Origin: Pseudomonas chlororaphis subsp. aurantiaca
GTDB lineage: Bacteria > Pseudomonadota > Gammaproteobacteria > Pseudomonadales > Pseudomonadaceae
Direction: 5' to 3'
Assembly: GCF_013466605.1 (NCBI RefSeq)
Contig: NZ_CP059162.1
Location: 6,262,001 to 6,326,000 of the forward strand
Length of the DNA stretch: 64,000 nt
Shown: in pieces, positions 34,582 to 43,617 of the stretch
Numbering within the stretch: position 1 is the first letter of the stretch
Layout of the letters: each line of letters opens with the position of its first letter
Translations under genes and position numbers: made by a program
The notes under the pieces: generated by a model
The model's database searches: none
The model's input: the letters and a program-made list of their open reading frames with translations, nothing else
What the model was told of the DNA's origin: nothing

Positions 34582-35490
34582 ATGGATTTTAAACAACTGC
34601 GTTATTTCGTCGCGGTGTATGAAGAAGGTCACGTGGGACGCGCCGCCGAGCGCCTGTCGATCTCCCAACCCGCGCTCTCGCAACAGATCCGTCAGCTGGA
34701 ACAGAACCTCGACGTCAGCCTGTTCGAACGCAGCAGCAAGCGCCTGTTACCGACCCTGGCGGCCCATACCCTGTACAACCATGCCCTGCCCTTGCTCGAC
34801 GGCATGCAGCGAGCTCGCGAAGCCCTGGGCAACTTCAAGGGCCAAGCCCTGCGCACATTGGCAATCGGCGTACTGCAAACGGTGCACAGCAGCCTGGTGC
34901 CACAGATGCTCGAACGGGTGCGCAAGGCCCAGCCGCACCTGGTGGTGCAGATCTACGAACTGACCGGCCTGGAAATCGAACGGCGCCTGCTCAATGGCTC
35001 ATTGGATACCGGCATCAGTTATCTGCCGCCGCGCCAGCCAGGGCTGCACGGTGTGCAGCTCTACGAAGATGAGTTGACCCTGGTGATTCCCGCCGAGCAT
35101 CCCCTGCGCGAATTCAAGAAGGTCTCCATGAGCCAGGCCGCGGAGCTGCCCATGCTGTTGTTGGGCGAGGAGTTCCAGATACGCCAGATCTGGCAGGCAC
35201 AACTGGCCAACCTCGGGCGCCGGCCGCAGGTGCAGGCGGAACTGAACAATATGGCGGGGATTCTCGACAGCCTGCCCAACACCCGCCTGGCGACGGTCCT
35301 GCCGGGGCGCTCGCGTCAGACCCATAGCCATACGGACCTGTTATGGAAACCGCTGAGCGAACCGAGGGTGCCGTTGAAAGTGGGGCTGGTATGTCGTGAT
35401 GTGCAGCGTCAGCAGGCAACCCTGGAGTTGCTGCGAACCTTGCTGGAAGAAGAGATGAGCGGCCCGGCGACGCTGGAAGGGCTTGGTTGA
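34582..35490 (+). CDS. LysR family transcriptional regulator
   Basis: A 302-residue regulator with the N-terminal winged HTH at residues 1-60 (MDFKQLRYFVAVYEEGHVGRAAERLSISQPALSQQIRQLE) and a two-lobed effector domain from about residue 90. Length is typical. It is divergent from the MOSC-aminotransferase pair, the usual arrangement for a LysR regulator and its target. The effector is unknown. An intrinsic terminator follows 35 bp downstream. Confidence 0.93.
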   Translation: MDFKQLRYFVAVYEEGHVGRAAERLSISQPALSQQIRQLEQNLDVSLFERSSKRLLPTLAAHTLYNHALPLLDGMQRAREALGNFKGQALRTLAIGVLQTVHSSLVPQMLERVRKAQPHLVVQIYELTGLEIERRLLNGSLDTGISYLPPRQPGLHGVQLYEDELTLVIPAEHPLREFKKVSMSQAAELPMLLLGEEFQIRQIWQAQLANLGRRPQVQAELNNMAGILDSLPNTRLATVLPGRSRQTHSHTDLLWKPLSEPRVPLKVGLVCRDVQRQQATLELLRTLLEEEMSGPATLEGLG

Positions 35491-35524
35491 ACAAGCGCAG
35501 AAAAAAAACGCGGGCAAAAGAAAA

Positions 35525-35545
35525 CCCCGCCGAAGCGGGGCTTTG
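35525..35545 (+). terminator. Intrinsic terminator after the LysR gene
   Basis: CCCCGC, loop CGAA, GCGGGG, then CTTTG, with AAAA before the stem. A six-base GC stem with a stable tetraloop. It can also serve the facing acyl-CoA dehydrogenase transcript. Confidence 0.75.
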
Positions 35546-35690
35546 CAGACTGTTTCCCTGACATCCTTTTCACTCCACCATCCTGGCGGAATCCTACGTG
35601 TCCGTGTTATTGCTTTGCGCTTCCTGCGCGACGTCCATGTGAAGTAGATTAGCTCTGGATCCAATCTGCCGATATGGGTGATTAGCAGCA

Positions 35691-35718
35691 CGTCACGTAA
35701 GAGAAAGCTTACATGACG
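35691..35718 (-). terminator. Stem-loop just after the first acyl-CoA dehydrogenase gene
   Basis: Arms CGTCACGTAAG (35691-35701) and CTTACATGACG (35708-35718) pair with one G-T wobble around a six-base loop, ten bases past the stop codon of the minus-strand gene. No T-run follows, so it may protect the mRNA end rather than terminate. Confidence 0.5.
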
Positions 35719-35727
35719 CGCACATAC

Positions 35728-37506
35728 TCAGAACTGCGCCGCATCCAGCAGGAACAGTGATTCGCTACCCGCCTTCACCGATGCGCTCAGCGAGTGAATA
35801 CGCGGCAGCAGCCGGGCGAAGTAGAAGCGCGCGGTACCCAGCTTGCTGGCGTAGAAATCGTCTTGCGACTCCTTGCCCAGGGCCGCTTTCGCCATCAACG
35901 CCCACATATAGGCGTACGCCGTGTATCCGAATGCTTGCAGGTATTCGACCGAGGCCGCGCCGATTTCGTTCGGATTGCTCTTGGCCCGATCCAGCAGCCA
36001 GGCAGTCAGTTCGTCCAGGTTATCCAGTGCGTCGTTCAACGGTTTGGTGAACTCGGCCAGATCGGCGCTGGCAGTCGCGGTGAAATGGCGAATCTCGTCC
36101 GCGAACAGCTTGTAGAACGCCCCGCCGCTACCGACGATCTTGCGCCCGACCAAGTCCAGCGCCTGGATGCCATTGGTACCTTCATAGATCTGGGTAATGC
36201 GCACATCGCGCACCAGCTGTTCCTGACCCCATTCGCGAATGTAGCCGTGGCCACCGAAGATCTGCTGGCCATGAACCGTGGTTTCCAACCCCAGATCGGT
36301 GAGGAAAGCCTTGGCCACCGGCGTCAGCAGGGCCACCAGATCTTCCGCGCGCTTACGCACGGCAGCGTCTTCGCTGAACTTGGCGGTATCCAGTTGCATC
36401 GCCACATAGGTGGAGAACGCACGGCCGCCCTCGTTCGCAGCTTTCATGGTCAGCAGCATGCGCCGTACGTCGGGGTGCACGATGATCGGGTCGGCAACCT
36501 TGTCCTTGGCCTGCGGGCCGGTCGGCGAACGGCTTTGCAGGCGATCGCGGGCGTACTCCACAGCGTTCTGGTAGGAACGCTCGCCCGAGGCCAGGCCTTG
36601 GATACCGACGCCCAGACGCTCGTAGTTCATCATGGTGAACATCGCCGCCAGTCCTTTGTTCGGCTCGCCGACGATGTAACCGACGGCTTCGTCGAAGTTC
36701 ATCACGCAGGTGGCCGAAGCCTGGATGCCCATCTTGTGTTCGATCGAACCGCAGTTGGCCGGGTTGCGCGCGCCGAGGCTACCGTCGGCGTTGATCAGGA
36801 ACTTCGGTACCAGGAACAGCGAAATGCCCTTCGGCCCCGCCGGTGCGTCCGGCAGCTTGGCCAGCACCAGGTGGATGATGTTCTCGGTCAGGTCGTGCTC
36901 ACCGCCGGTGATGAAGATCTTGGTGCCGCTGACCTTGTAGGAACCATCGGCCTGCGGTTCGGCCTTGGTGCGGATGATGCCCAGGTCGGTGCCGGCATGC
37001 GGCTCGGTGAGGCACATGGAGCCGGCCCAGACGCCCGCATACATGTTTGGCAGGTAGGCCGCCTTCAACTCTTCGCTGGCGTGGGCGTTGATCGACAGGC
37101 AAGCGCCCGCGGTCAGCATCGGGTACAGGCCGAACGACAGGCCGGCCGAGTTGACCATTTCCTCGACCTGGGCGGATACCGCCTTGGGCATGCCCATGCC
37201 GCCGTAGGTCGGATCGCCGCCGACGCCGACCCAGCCGCCTTCGGCATAAGTCTGGTAGGCCTGTGGAAAACCTGCCGGCGTGGTGACCGCGCCATCGCTC
37301 CAGTGACAGCCCTCTTCGTCGGCGGCGCGGCTCAGCGGGGCGATACTTTTGCCGGTGACTTTGCCGGCCTCCTCAAGAATCGCTTCGACGGTGTCGGCGT
37401 CGACGGTGTCGGCCAGAGCAGGCAGTTCGGCCCAGAGTTTGGCGACCTCGAAAACTTCATTGAGGACGAAGCGCATATCGCGCAGGGGCGCTTTGTAGTC
37501 AGCCAT
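35728..37506 (-). CDS. Acyl-CoA dehydrogenase, paralogue 1 (FadE type)
   Basis: A 592-residue flavoprotein catalysing the first oxidation of fatty-acid beta-oxidation. I chose the ATG at 37506 ([21 protein letters not shown]), which aligns with the starts of the two other paralogues. FAD-binding stretches are MCLTEPHAGTDLGIIRTKAEP and FITGGEHDLTENIIHLVLAKLP. The YEGTNGIQALDLVGRKI segment carries the conserved glutamate region. It belongs to the ~600-residue subfamily with a C-terminal extra domain. The P. aeruginosa equivalents PA0506-PA0508 lie in the same place beside the biotin genes. It is separated from paralogue 2 by a 200-bp gap. Confidence 0.93.
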   Translation of the reverse strand: MADYKAPLRDMRFVLNEVFEVAKLWAELPALADTVDADTVEAILEEAGKVTGKSIAPLSRAADEEGCHWSDGAVTTPAGFPQAYQTYAEGGWVGVGGDPTYGGMGMPKAVSAQVEEMVNSAGLSFGLYPMLTAGACLSINAHASEELKAAYLPNMYAGVWAGSMCLTEPHAGTDLGIIRTKAEPQADGSYKVSGTKIFITGGEHDLTENIIHLVLAKLPDAPAGPKGISLFLVPKFLINADGSLGARNPANCGSIEHKMGIQASATCVMNFDEAVGYIVGEPNKGLAAMFTMMNYERLGVGIQGLASGERSYQNAVEYARDRLQSRSPTGPQAKDKVADPIIVHPDVRRMLLTMKAANEGGRAFSTYVAMQLDTAKFSEDAAVRKRAEDLVALLTPVAKAFLTDLGLETTVHGQQIFGGHGYIREWGQEQLVRDVRITQIYEGTNGIQALDLVGRKIVGSGGAFYKLFADEIRHFTATASADLAEFTKPLNDALDNLDELTAWLLDRAKSNPNEIGAASVEYLQAFGYTAYAYMWALMAKAALGKESQDDFYASKLGTARFYFARLLPRIHSLSASVKAGSESLFLLDAAQF

Positions 37507-37641
37507 GGCAAACCTCGCAAGATCTAAACAAGTGGACCCGAACGGCCCCATTTACGAAAGCTCGAGTGTACCCGAACAACTTTTAAGACACATAGGGTCA
37601 ACTCGTGACTTATATGTAATTTTTAGTCACCACAAATCGCA

Positions 37642-37683
37642 GGCAAACCCATCCCCGCAAAAACCTGCAGGAGTGGGTTTGCC
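37642..37683. repeat. REP-like inverted repeat between dehydrogenase genes 1 and 2
   Basis: GGCAAACCCA (37642-37651) and TGGGTTTGCC (37674-37683), ten-base perfect arms around 22 bases, followed by CGCGATGG. It matches the 'gggtttgcccgcgat' repeat family of this genome. It starts 20 bp after the downstream end of gene 2 (minus strand), where it may act as a terminator. Confidence 0.75.
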
Positions 37684-37707
37684 CGCGATGGACGATTACA
37701 TGGAAAC

Positions 37708-39504
37708 CTAGAGCGCAAACAGCTCCGCCGGCAGCGTCATCAAGCAATCACTGCCCGCCTCGATCGCTGCCTGATGGGACGCCGTGCGCGGCAGCAGACG
37801 CTTGAAGTAGAACTCGCAGGTCGCCAGCTTGGCCTGGCAATAATCGGCATCATCTTCACCGGCATCGAGCCGGGCCTGGGCCACCAGCGCCATGCGCAGC
37901 CACAGGTAGGCGAGGATGATGTAACCGCTGTACATCAGGTAATCCAGCGCCGCGGCCCCGACCTCGTCAGGGTTCTTCATCGCCGCCATCCCGACCTTGG
38001 TGGTCAGCGCACCCCACTGCTGGTTGAGCCCATTGAGCTGCGCCACATGCCCCCTGAGCTGTGGATGCTCGGCATTCGCCGTGCAGAATTTGTGGACGAT
38101 CTTGGTGAACCCCATCAGCAGCTTGCCCTGGCTGCCGAGCACCTTGCGTCCCAGCAGATCCAGGGCCTGGATGCCGTTGGTGCCTTCATAGATCGGCGCG
38201 ATACGGCAGTCGCGCACCAGTTGCTCCATGCCCCATTCTCGGATGAAGCCATGCCCGCCAAACACCTGCATGCCGTGGTTGGTCACTTCCAGCCCGGTTT
38301 CGGTCATGAAGGCCTTGCAGATAGGTGTCAGGAAGGCCAACAGGTTCTCGGCATCCTGGCGCTGGGTTTCATCGGCGGCCAGGTGCGCCACATCCAGCAA
38401 CTGCGCGGTGAAATAGGCCAGTGCACGATTGCCTTCGTTGAAGGCTTTCATGGTCAGCAGCATGCGCCGTACATCGGGGTGGACAATAATCGGGTCGGCG
38501 GCCTTGTCCGGCGCCTTCGGCCCGGTCAGGGAGCGCATCTGCAGGCGGTCGTTGGCGTATTTGATCGCGCCCTGGAAGCTCGCCTCACCCAGGCACAGCC
38601 CCTGCATCCCGGTACCGAGGCGAGCGTGGTTCATCATGGTGAACATGCAGTTCAGGCCCTTGTTGGCCTCACCGATCAGGAACCCCTTGGCGCCATCGAA
38701 GTTCAGCACACAGGTGGCCGAAGCCTTGATCCCCATCTTGTGTTCGATGGAGCCGCAGCTCACACCGTTGCGCTCGCCCGCCTCGCCGTCGGCGTTGGGC
38801 AGGAACTTGGGCACGATGAACAGCGAAATACCCTTGGTGCCCGCCGGCGCATCCGGCAGCTTGGCCAGCACCAGGTGGATGATGTTTTCACTCATGTCGT
38901 GCTCGCCGGCCGAGATGAAAATCTTGCTGCCGGAAACCACATAGCTGCCATCGGCCTGGGGCACGGCGCGGGTCTTGATGATGCCCAGGTCGGTGCCGCA
39001 ATGGGCTTCGGTCAGGCACATGGTGCCGGTCCATTGGCCGGCGGTGAGCTTGCTCAGGTAGGTCCGTTTCTGCTCTTCGCTGCCATGGGCATGAATCGCC
39101 GACATGGCACCGTGAGTCAGGCCCGGGTACATGCCCCAGGAGGTGTTGCTGGAGCCGACCATCTCGCTGATCACCAACCCCAGTGAATGCGGCAGGCCCT
39201 GGCCACCGTAGCTCGGATCCGCTGCCAGGCCGTGCCAGCCACCTTCGACATACTGGGCGAAAGCCTGCTTGAAGCCTTTTGGCGTGGTGACCACGCCATT
39301 GTCGAAATGGCAGCCGTCTTCGTCGCCGGAGCGGTTCAGCGGCGCCAGCACGTTTTCACAGAACTTCGCCCCTTCTTCGAGGATCGCGGCCACCATGTCC
39401 GGGCTGGCATCGCTGGCTCCCAGAGCCGCATAGCTGGAATGAAAGTCGAAGACGTGGTCGATCAAAAAACGCATGTCGCGCAGGGGAGCTTTGTACTCGG
39501 GCAT
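37708..39504 (-). CDS. Acyl-CoA dehydrogenase, paralogue 2
   Basis: A 598-residue enzyme of the same subfamily as its two neighbours. The ATG at 39504 (MPEYKAPLRDMRFLIDHVFDFHSSYAALG) has GGAG eight bases upstream. It carries [42 protein letters not shown] and [21 protein letters not shown]. It is closer to paralogue 3 than to paralogue 1 in the central region (TWGMYPGLTHGAM-type sequence; [19 protein letters not shown]). A different acyl-chain range is likely for each copy, but sequence alone does not show which. The diguanylate cyclase gene ends 90 bp upstream on the same strand. Confidence 0.93.
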   Translation of the reverse strand: MPEYKAPLRDMRFLIDHVFDFHSSYAALGASDASPDMVAAILEEGAKFCENVLAPLNRSGDEDGCHFDNGVVTTPKGFKQAFAQYVEGGWHGLAADPSYGGQGLPHSLGLVISEMVGSSNTSWGMYPGLTHGAMSAIHAHGSEEQKRTYLSKLTAGQWTGTMCLTEAHCGTDLGIIKTRAVPQADGSYVVSGSKIFISAGEHDMSENIIHLVLAKLPDAPAGTKGISLFIVPKFLPNADGEAGERNGVSCGSIEHKMGIKASATCVLNFDGAKGFLIGEANKGLNCMFTMMNHARLGTGMQGLCLGEASFQGAIKYANDRLQMRSLTGPKAPDKAADPIIVHPDVRRMLLTMKAFNEGNRALAYFTAQLLDVAHLAADETQRQDAENLLAFLTPICKAFMTETGLEVTNHGMQVFGGHGFIREWGMEQLVRDCRIAPIYEGTNGIQALDLLGRKVLGSQGKLLMGFTKIVHKFCTANAEHPQLRGHVAQLNGLNQQWGALTTKVGMAAMKNPDEVGAAALDYLMYSGYIILAYLWLRMALVAQARLDAGEDDADYCQAKLATCEFYFKRLLPRTASHQAAIEAGSDCLMTLPAELFAL

Positions 39505-39594
39505 GGTCGTTTCTCCGGTAGCAGATCGATCCAACCTACTGCCGCTCATCCGACCTGCCAATCACAGTCCAGACGCTGAATGCGCCGCTATCAC

Positions 39595-40887
39595 TCAACC
39601 CGCAGCGGTGTCCATGCGTACCGCGCCACGGCGGTTCTGACCGAAGGCCATGACGCAGTTACGCCCTGCCCCCTTGGCGCTGTACAACGCCTGGTCGGCG
39701 GACTTGAGCACCTCTTCCGGCGAGCGGTGCTCCATCTGCCGCTCGGCGACACCGATACTGACGGTCACCGACACGCTGGACGCCGCGGCCGCGCCCCGGC
39801 GCTGACGACCCTGCTGGTCGTCCTGCGGGCGACTCTCCTGATTGCGCAGTTGAATGTTGTAGTTGGCGATGGTCTCGCGAATGACTTCCAGGTGCGGCAT
39901 GCATTCCTCGAGGGTCTTGCCGGCGAACACCACCGCAAACTCCTCGCCGCCATAACGATAGGCACGACCGCCGCCACTGACCTTCGACAGCTTGCTGGCC
40001 ACCAGGCGCAGTACCTGGTCGCCCACGTCGTGGCCGTGGGTGTCGTTGAATTTCTTGAAGTGATCGACATCGCTCATCGCCAGCACATAGTTGCGGCCCA
40101 GGCGCTGCATACGCTCGTTCAAGGCGCGGCGCCCCGGCAAGCCAGTCAGTTCGTCGCGGAAGGCCATCTGATACGCCTCGTGGGCAACGGCCGCGGCGAT
40201 CATCAACATCACCTGGCTGCACATGATGTTCAGGGTAAACGGCAGGATGAAGGTCTTGGGCAGCATCCAGAACAGCCCCAGCAACCCCACCAACTGCGCC
40301 GCATGCAACGGGCGTGGGTTGCGCCAGTACTGGATCGCCAACAATAGGAAGGCGGCGAGAAACACCGGATACGACAACTGGATCAGGCTCATCCAGGCGC
40401 CATGCAGGGCCGGCCAACGGATTTCCGCCAGCCAGGCCAGCAGCGCCTGGGGATAACTCTGCTCCAACCCCAGCGCCACACTGCCAAAGGCGAGCAATAC
40501 GGCAAAGCGCGCCACCATGTCCTGGAACAGGTGGGTACGCTCCTGCCAGGCCGCGAACAGGCCGAACAGCAGCGGTAACAGCAGACAGACCAAGTGGAAT
40601 ACCACGGCCGCATCCTCGCGCACCTTGCCGTTGTCGCGGTAATAGTCAGTCTGGGTATCGAGCAGGAAATAGGCGATGTACACCGTGACCATCAGGAACA
40701 GTTCCCGCTGGCGCCGATACACCGCGCAGTAGGCACCGCCGAGCAACAGCACCAGGGTCGGCAAGACGTTGAACAGCGAGGTGAAGAAGACGTTGAGATC
40801 CTTGACGTAGGCGGCCGCAAGCCCCGCAAGCAGGAGTAACAATGACGGAAGAAAATGGCTGAAACGTACAGCAGAAGAACGCGGCAA
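39595..40887 (-). CDS. Membrane-bound diguanylate cyclase
   Basis: A 430-residue protein with about six to seven membrane helices in the first ~240 residues and a C-terminal GGDEF domain (about 245-415). The active-site loop is YRYGGEEFAVVF, an active variant of GGDEF. There is no RxxD inhibitory site five residues before it, so product inhibition may be absent. The substrate-loop segment SDVDHFKKFNDTHGHDVGDQVL is intact. No ATG exists near the N-terminus; I chose the TTG at 40887, which has GGAG eight bases upstream. A perfect CRP/Vfr consensus lies upstream (40958-40973). It lies between two acyl-CoA dehydrogenase genes. Confidence 0.92.
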   Translation of the reverse strand: MPRSSAVRFSHFLPSLLLLLAGLAAAYVKDLNVFFTSLFNVLPTLVLLLGGAYCAVYRRQRELFLMVTVYIAYFLLDTQTDYYRDNGKVREDAAVVFHLVCLLLPLLFGLFAAWQERTHLFQDMVARFAVLLAFGSVALGLEQSYPQALLAWLAEIRWPALHGAWMSLIQLSYPVFLAAFLLLAIQYWRNPRPLHAAQLVGLLGLFWMLPKTFILPFTLNIMCSQVMLMIAAAVAHEAYQMAFRDELTGLPGRRALNERMQRLGRNYVLAMSDVDHFKKFNDTHGHDVGDQVLRLVASKLSKVSGGGRAYRYGGEEFAVVFAGKTLEECMPHLEVIRETIANYNIQLRNQESRPQDDQQGRQRRGAAAASSVSVTVSIGVAERQMEHRSPEEVLKSADQALYSAKGAGRNCVMAFGQNRRGAVRMDTAAG

Positions 40888-40954
40888 GGTAAAGCTCCGA
40901 CGCGGCTAAACAGTTGATGGCACTATGCCTTCACCGGACATAGTTAAACAGCAC

Positions 40955-40976
40955 AAATGTGACACATATCACATTG
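40955..40976. promoter_or_regulatory. CRP/Vfr binding site upstream of the diguanylate cyclase
   Basis: TGTGA-CACATA-TCACA (40958-40973) matches the core CRP consensus TGTGA-N6-TCACA at all ten positions, and the flanks AAA and TT also fit. Its centre is about 79 bp upstream of the TTG start. Pseudomonas Vfr and Crp recognise nearly the same site. Whether it activates or represses depends on the promoter position, which I cannot fix. Confidence 0.75.
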
Positions 40977-41050
40977 CCACCTCTGTAACGGCAAGGATCG
41001 GCTTCTTCTTAACGTTTTAGTCGGATTATTTTCAGATTCATCCCGCGCAC

Positions 41051-41084
41051 AAAAAAGCCGCTTCTCCCGAAGGAGAAGCGGCTT
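41051..41084 (-). terminator. Intrinsic terminator after acyl-CoA dehydrogenase 3
   Basis: AAGCCGCTTCTCC, loop CGAA, GGAGAAGCGGCTT: a 13-base stem. On the minus strand it is followed by a T-run (AAAAAA at 41051-41056 on the plus strand). It lies 22 bp after the stop codon of the minus-strand gene and isolates it from the diguanylate cyclase gene. Confidence 0.93.
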
Positions 41085-41105
41085 CTGAATGGACCTCGGT
41101 AAGGC

Positions 41106-42911
41106 TTAGTAAGCCAGGCCGAAATCTTCTTCTTTCATGTCCATCAGGTTGTTGGCACCCGACAGCATGGCCGCAACGTGAGTGCGGGTACGCGGCAGGA
41201 TGCGCTGGAAGTAGAAGCGCGCGGTCTGCAGCTTGGCGGTGTAGAACGCCTCTTCGGTGGTACCGGCAGCCAGCTTTTCGGCAGCCAGGCGCGCCATGTC
41301 GGCCCAGAAGTAAGCCAGGCAGGCATAACCGGAGTACATCAGGTAGTCCACGGACGCAGCCCCGACTTCTTCACGGTCTTTCATGGCCGCCATACCGACC
41401 TTCATGGTCAGCTCGCCCCATTCCTTGTTCAGCGCAGCCAGCGGTGCGACGAACTCTTTGACCGACTCGTTGCCTTCGTTGCTCTGGCAGAACTTGTGGA
41501 CGATCTTGGTGAAGCCTTTCAGGGCTTCGCCTTGGGTCATCAGCACTTTACGGCCCAGCAGGTCCAGCGCCTGGATGCCGGTGGTGCCTTCGTACAGCAT
41601 GGAAATGCGGCTGTCGCGAACGTTCTGCTCCATGCCCCACTCGGCGATGAAACCGTGGCCACCGTAGATCTGCACACCGTGGTTGGCGGCTTCGAAGCCG
41701 ACTTCGGTCATGAAGGCCTTGGCGATAGGAGTCATGAAGGCCAGCAGGGCGTCGGCTTTCTTCTTCTCTTCTTCATCCACGCCGTATTTGACGATGTCGA
41801 CCTGCTTGGCGGTGAAGTAGACCATGGCACGGTTGCCTTCGGCGAAAGCCTTCATGGTCAACAGCATGCGGCGTACGTCAGGGTGCACGATGATCGGGTC
41901 GGCGGCCTTGTCCGGCGCTTTCGGGCCAGTCAGGGAGCGCATTTGCAGACGATCGCGAGCGTATTTCAGGCCACCCTGGAAACCGATCTCGGCGTGGGCC
42001 AGGCCTTGCAGCGCGGTACCCAGGCGAGCGGTGTTCATGAAGGTGAACATGCAGTTCAGGCCTTTGTTCGCCGGGCCGATCAGGAAACCGGTGGCCGCGT
42101 CGAAGTTCATCACGCAGGTGGCGTTGCCGTGGATACCCATCTTGTGTTCCAGGGAACCACAGCTCACGGCGTTGCGCTGGCCGACGGAGCCATCGGCGTT
42201 CGGCAGGAACTTCGGCACGATGAACAGCGAGATGCCTTTGGTGCCAGCAGGAGCATCCGGCAGGCGGGCCAGAACGATATGGACGATGTTGTCGGCCATG
42301 TCGTGCTCACCGGCCGAGATGAAGATCTTGGTGCCGGTGACTTTGTAGGAACCGTCGGCCTGAGGTTCGGCCTTGGTGCGCAGCATGCCCAGGTCGGTGC
42401 CGCAGTGCGGTTCGGTCAGGCACATGGTGCCGGTCCACTCGCCGGATACCAGCTTGGTCAGGTAAGCCTCTTGCTGCTCAGGCGTACCGTGTTCGGAGAT
42501 GGTGTTCATCGCGCCATGGGACAGGCCTGGGTACATGCCCCACGACCAGTTGGCTTCGCCGACCATTTCGCTGACAGCCAGGCCCAGGGACTCCGGCAGG
42601 CCTTGACCGCCATGCTCGACATCGTGAGCCAGGCTTGGCCAGCCGCCTTCGACGAATTGCTTGTAGGCCTCTTTGAAGCCAGTCGGGGTCTTAACGCCGG
42701 ACTCGCTCCAGGTGCAGCCTTCCAGGTCACCCACACGGTTCAGAGGGGCCAGTACCTGCTCACAAAACTTCGCGCCTTCCTCGAGGATGGCGTCAACCAT
42801 GTCTGGAGTAGCGTCCTGGCAAGCCGGCAGGCTCTGATAGTGCGCTTCATAGCCGAGCAGCTCGTCACGAACGAAGCGAATATCACGCAAGGGGGCCTTG
42901 TAGTCAGGCAT
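41106..42911 (-). CDS. Acyl-CoA dehydrogenase, paralogue 3 (FadE type)
   Basis: A 601-residue acyl-CoA dehydrogenase, the most upstream of the three, with its own promoter region and terminator. It starts [29 protein letters not shown]. Motifs are [43 protein letters not shown] and [25 protein letters not shown]. Sixty-one bases upstream of the start is a near-perfect PsrA-type box, so expression is probably induced by long-chain fatty acids. P. aeruginosa PA0508 is the positional equivalent. Confidence 0.94.
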   Translation of the reverse strand: MPDYKAPLRDIRFVRDELLGYEAHYQSLPACQDATPDMVDAILEEGAKFCEQVLAPLNRVGDLEGCTWSESGVKTPTGFKEAYKQFVEGGWPSLAHDVEHGGQGLPESLGLAVSEMVGEANWSWGMYPGLSHGAMNTISEHGTPEQQEAYLTKLVSGEWTGTMCLTEPHCGTDLGMLRTKAEPQADGSYKVTGTKIFISAGEHDMADNIVHIVLARLPDAPAGTKGISLFIVPKFLPNADGSVGQRNAVSCGSLEHKMGIHGNATCVMNFDAATGFLIGPANKGLNCMFTFMNTARLGTALQGLAHAEIGFQGGLKYARDRLQMRSLTGPKAPDKAADPIIVHPDVRRMLLTMKAFAEGNRAMVYFTAKQVDIVKYGVDEEEKKKADALLAFMTPIAKAFMTEVGFEAANHGVQIYGGHGFIAEWGMEQNVRDSRISMLYEGTTGIQALDLLGRKVLMTQGEALKGFTKIVHKFCQSNEGNESVKEFVAPLAALNKEWGELTMKVGMAAMKDREEVGAASVDYLMYSGYACLAYFWADMARLAAEKLAAGTTEEAFYTAKLQTARFYFQRILPRTRTHVAAMLSGANNLMDMKEEDFGLAY

Positions 42912-42971
42912 AGCGATAAACCTCTGCTGATGTAACCGGGAATGAACGACCGCGTTGATTTATTGTGGCGG

Positions 42972-42987
42972 TCAAACAGTTGTTTGA
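42972..42987. promoter_or_regulatory. PsrA/FadR-like operator upstream of acyl-CoA dehydrogenase 3
   Basis: TCAAAC-AGTT-GTTTGA has perfect six-base arms with a four-base spacer and fits the published PsrA pattern (G/C)AAAC-N2-4-GTTT(G/C). It lies 61-76 bp upstream of the start codon. PsrA is a TetR-type repressor of beta-oxidation genes released by long-chain fatty acids. Confidence 0.7.
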
Positions 42988-43213
42988 AACATACGTTTAC
43001 GCCCAAACCTTGTCAAGCACCACGCAAACACCGTTCGTCATCGATCCTCTACAGGCCTTGCACGCCAAGGCCCACAGCGAATGCCGTGAAATATTCGGAA
43101 GCTAAATTGAGTGTAGGAGCTGGCAGGCCAGCAAGACGGAAGAAGGGACTGTGCAGGGTGTTCTTGCGCGGACCACCCTGCCCGAAAAAACGGGCAGGGC
43201 TACCGAGGGAGGG
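42988..43213. other. Gene-free stretch upstream of acyl-CoA dehydrogenase 3
   Basis: The rest of the 302-bp gap. It holds a lone REP-like half (GTGTAGGAGCTGGCAGGCCA, around 43111) and a strong stem-loop at 43176-43199. I see no gene. Confidence 0.6.
43176..43199 (-). terminator. Stem-loop after the 98-residue gene
   Basis: CCCTGCCCG, loop of six A (six T on the minus strand), CGGGCAGGG: a perfect nine-base stem 15 bp after the stop codon of the minus-strand gene. The T-run is in the loop rather than after the stem, so termination efficiency is unclear. Confidence 0.65.
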
Positions 43214-43510
43214 TCAAGCGTAGGTGTCGATCAGCGTACCAAGCACTTCATCGGCGGCCTTGGCGACTTTCACGCCCAGCTCCGTCTGGATCTTGCCCAT
43301 GGACATCTCGACCATGTTGCTGGCCAGGTCCGATTGCTGGCTGCGATCGACGGACCGCAGGCGCTCGACCTGGACTTCGGAAGACTGGCTGGTGACAGAA
43401 CGCTCGATGGTCGTGCTGGCGATCTGGCTGGCCGCCTGATCGACACGGTTCTGCCCGGTCTGCACGGTACTCAGGCCGGCGTAAAAAGCGGTATTCCCGG
43501 AAATTTCCAT
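43214..43510 (-). CDS. Small conserved protein with a flagellar-rod-like N-terminus
   Basis: A 98-residue protein beginning MEISGNTAFYAGLSTVQTGQ. The N-terminal pattern (small residue, Gly-Leu, Gln, then Arg-Val-Asp-Gln-Ala-Ala-Ser-Gln-Ile-Ala-Ser) resembles the N-terminal helix of flagellar axial proteins such as FlgB, FlgC and FlgG. No flagellar gene is near. The remaining sequence is helical and rich in Gln, Ser and Glu, ending LGTLIDTYA. The ATG has AGG eight bases upstream. P. aeruginosa has a similarly placed hypothetical gene (PA0505) next to bioD. Its function is unknown; export by the flagellar apparatus is only a guess. Confidence 0.8.
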   Translation of the reverse strand: MEISGNTAFYAGLSTVQTGQNRVDQAASQIASTTIERSVTSQSSEVQVERLRSVDRSQQSDLASNMVEMSMGKIQTELGVKVAKAADEVLGTLIDTYA

Positions 43511-43617
43511 GGGAGGACTCGACCCTGCAAGGAATGAACAGCGGCTATTGAACCAGACGCGCCAGGAAAAGACCCGTCAAAAACACTAATAGCACAGTGC
43601 CACATCATAGGCAAAAT

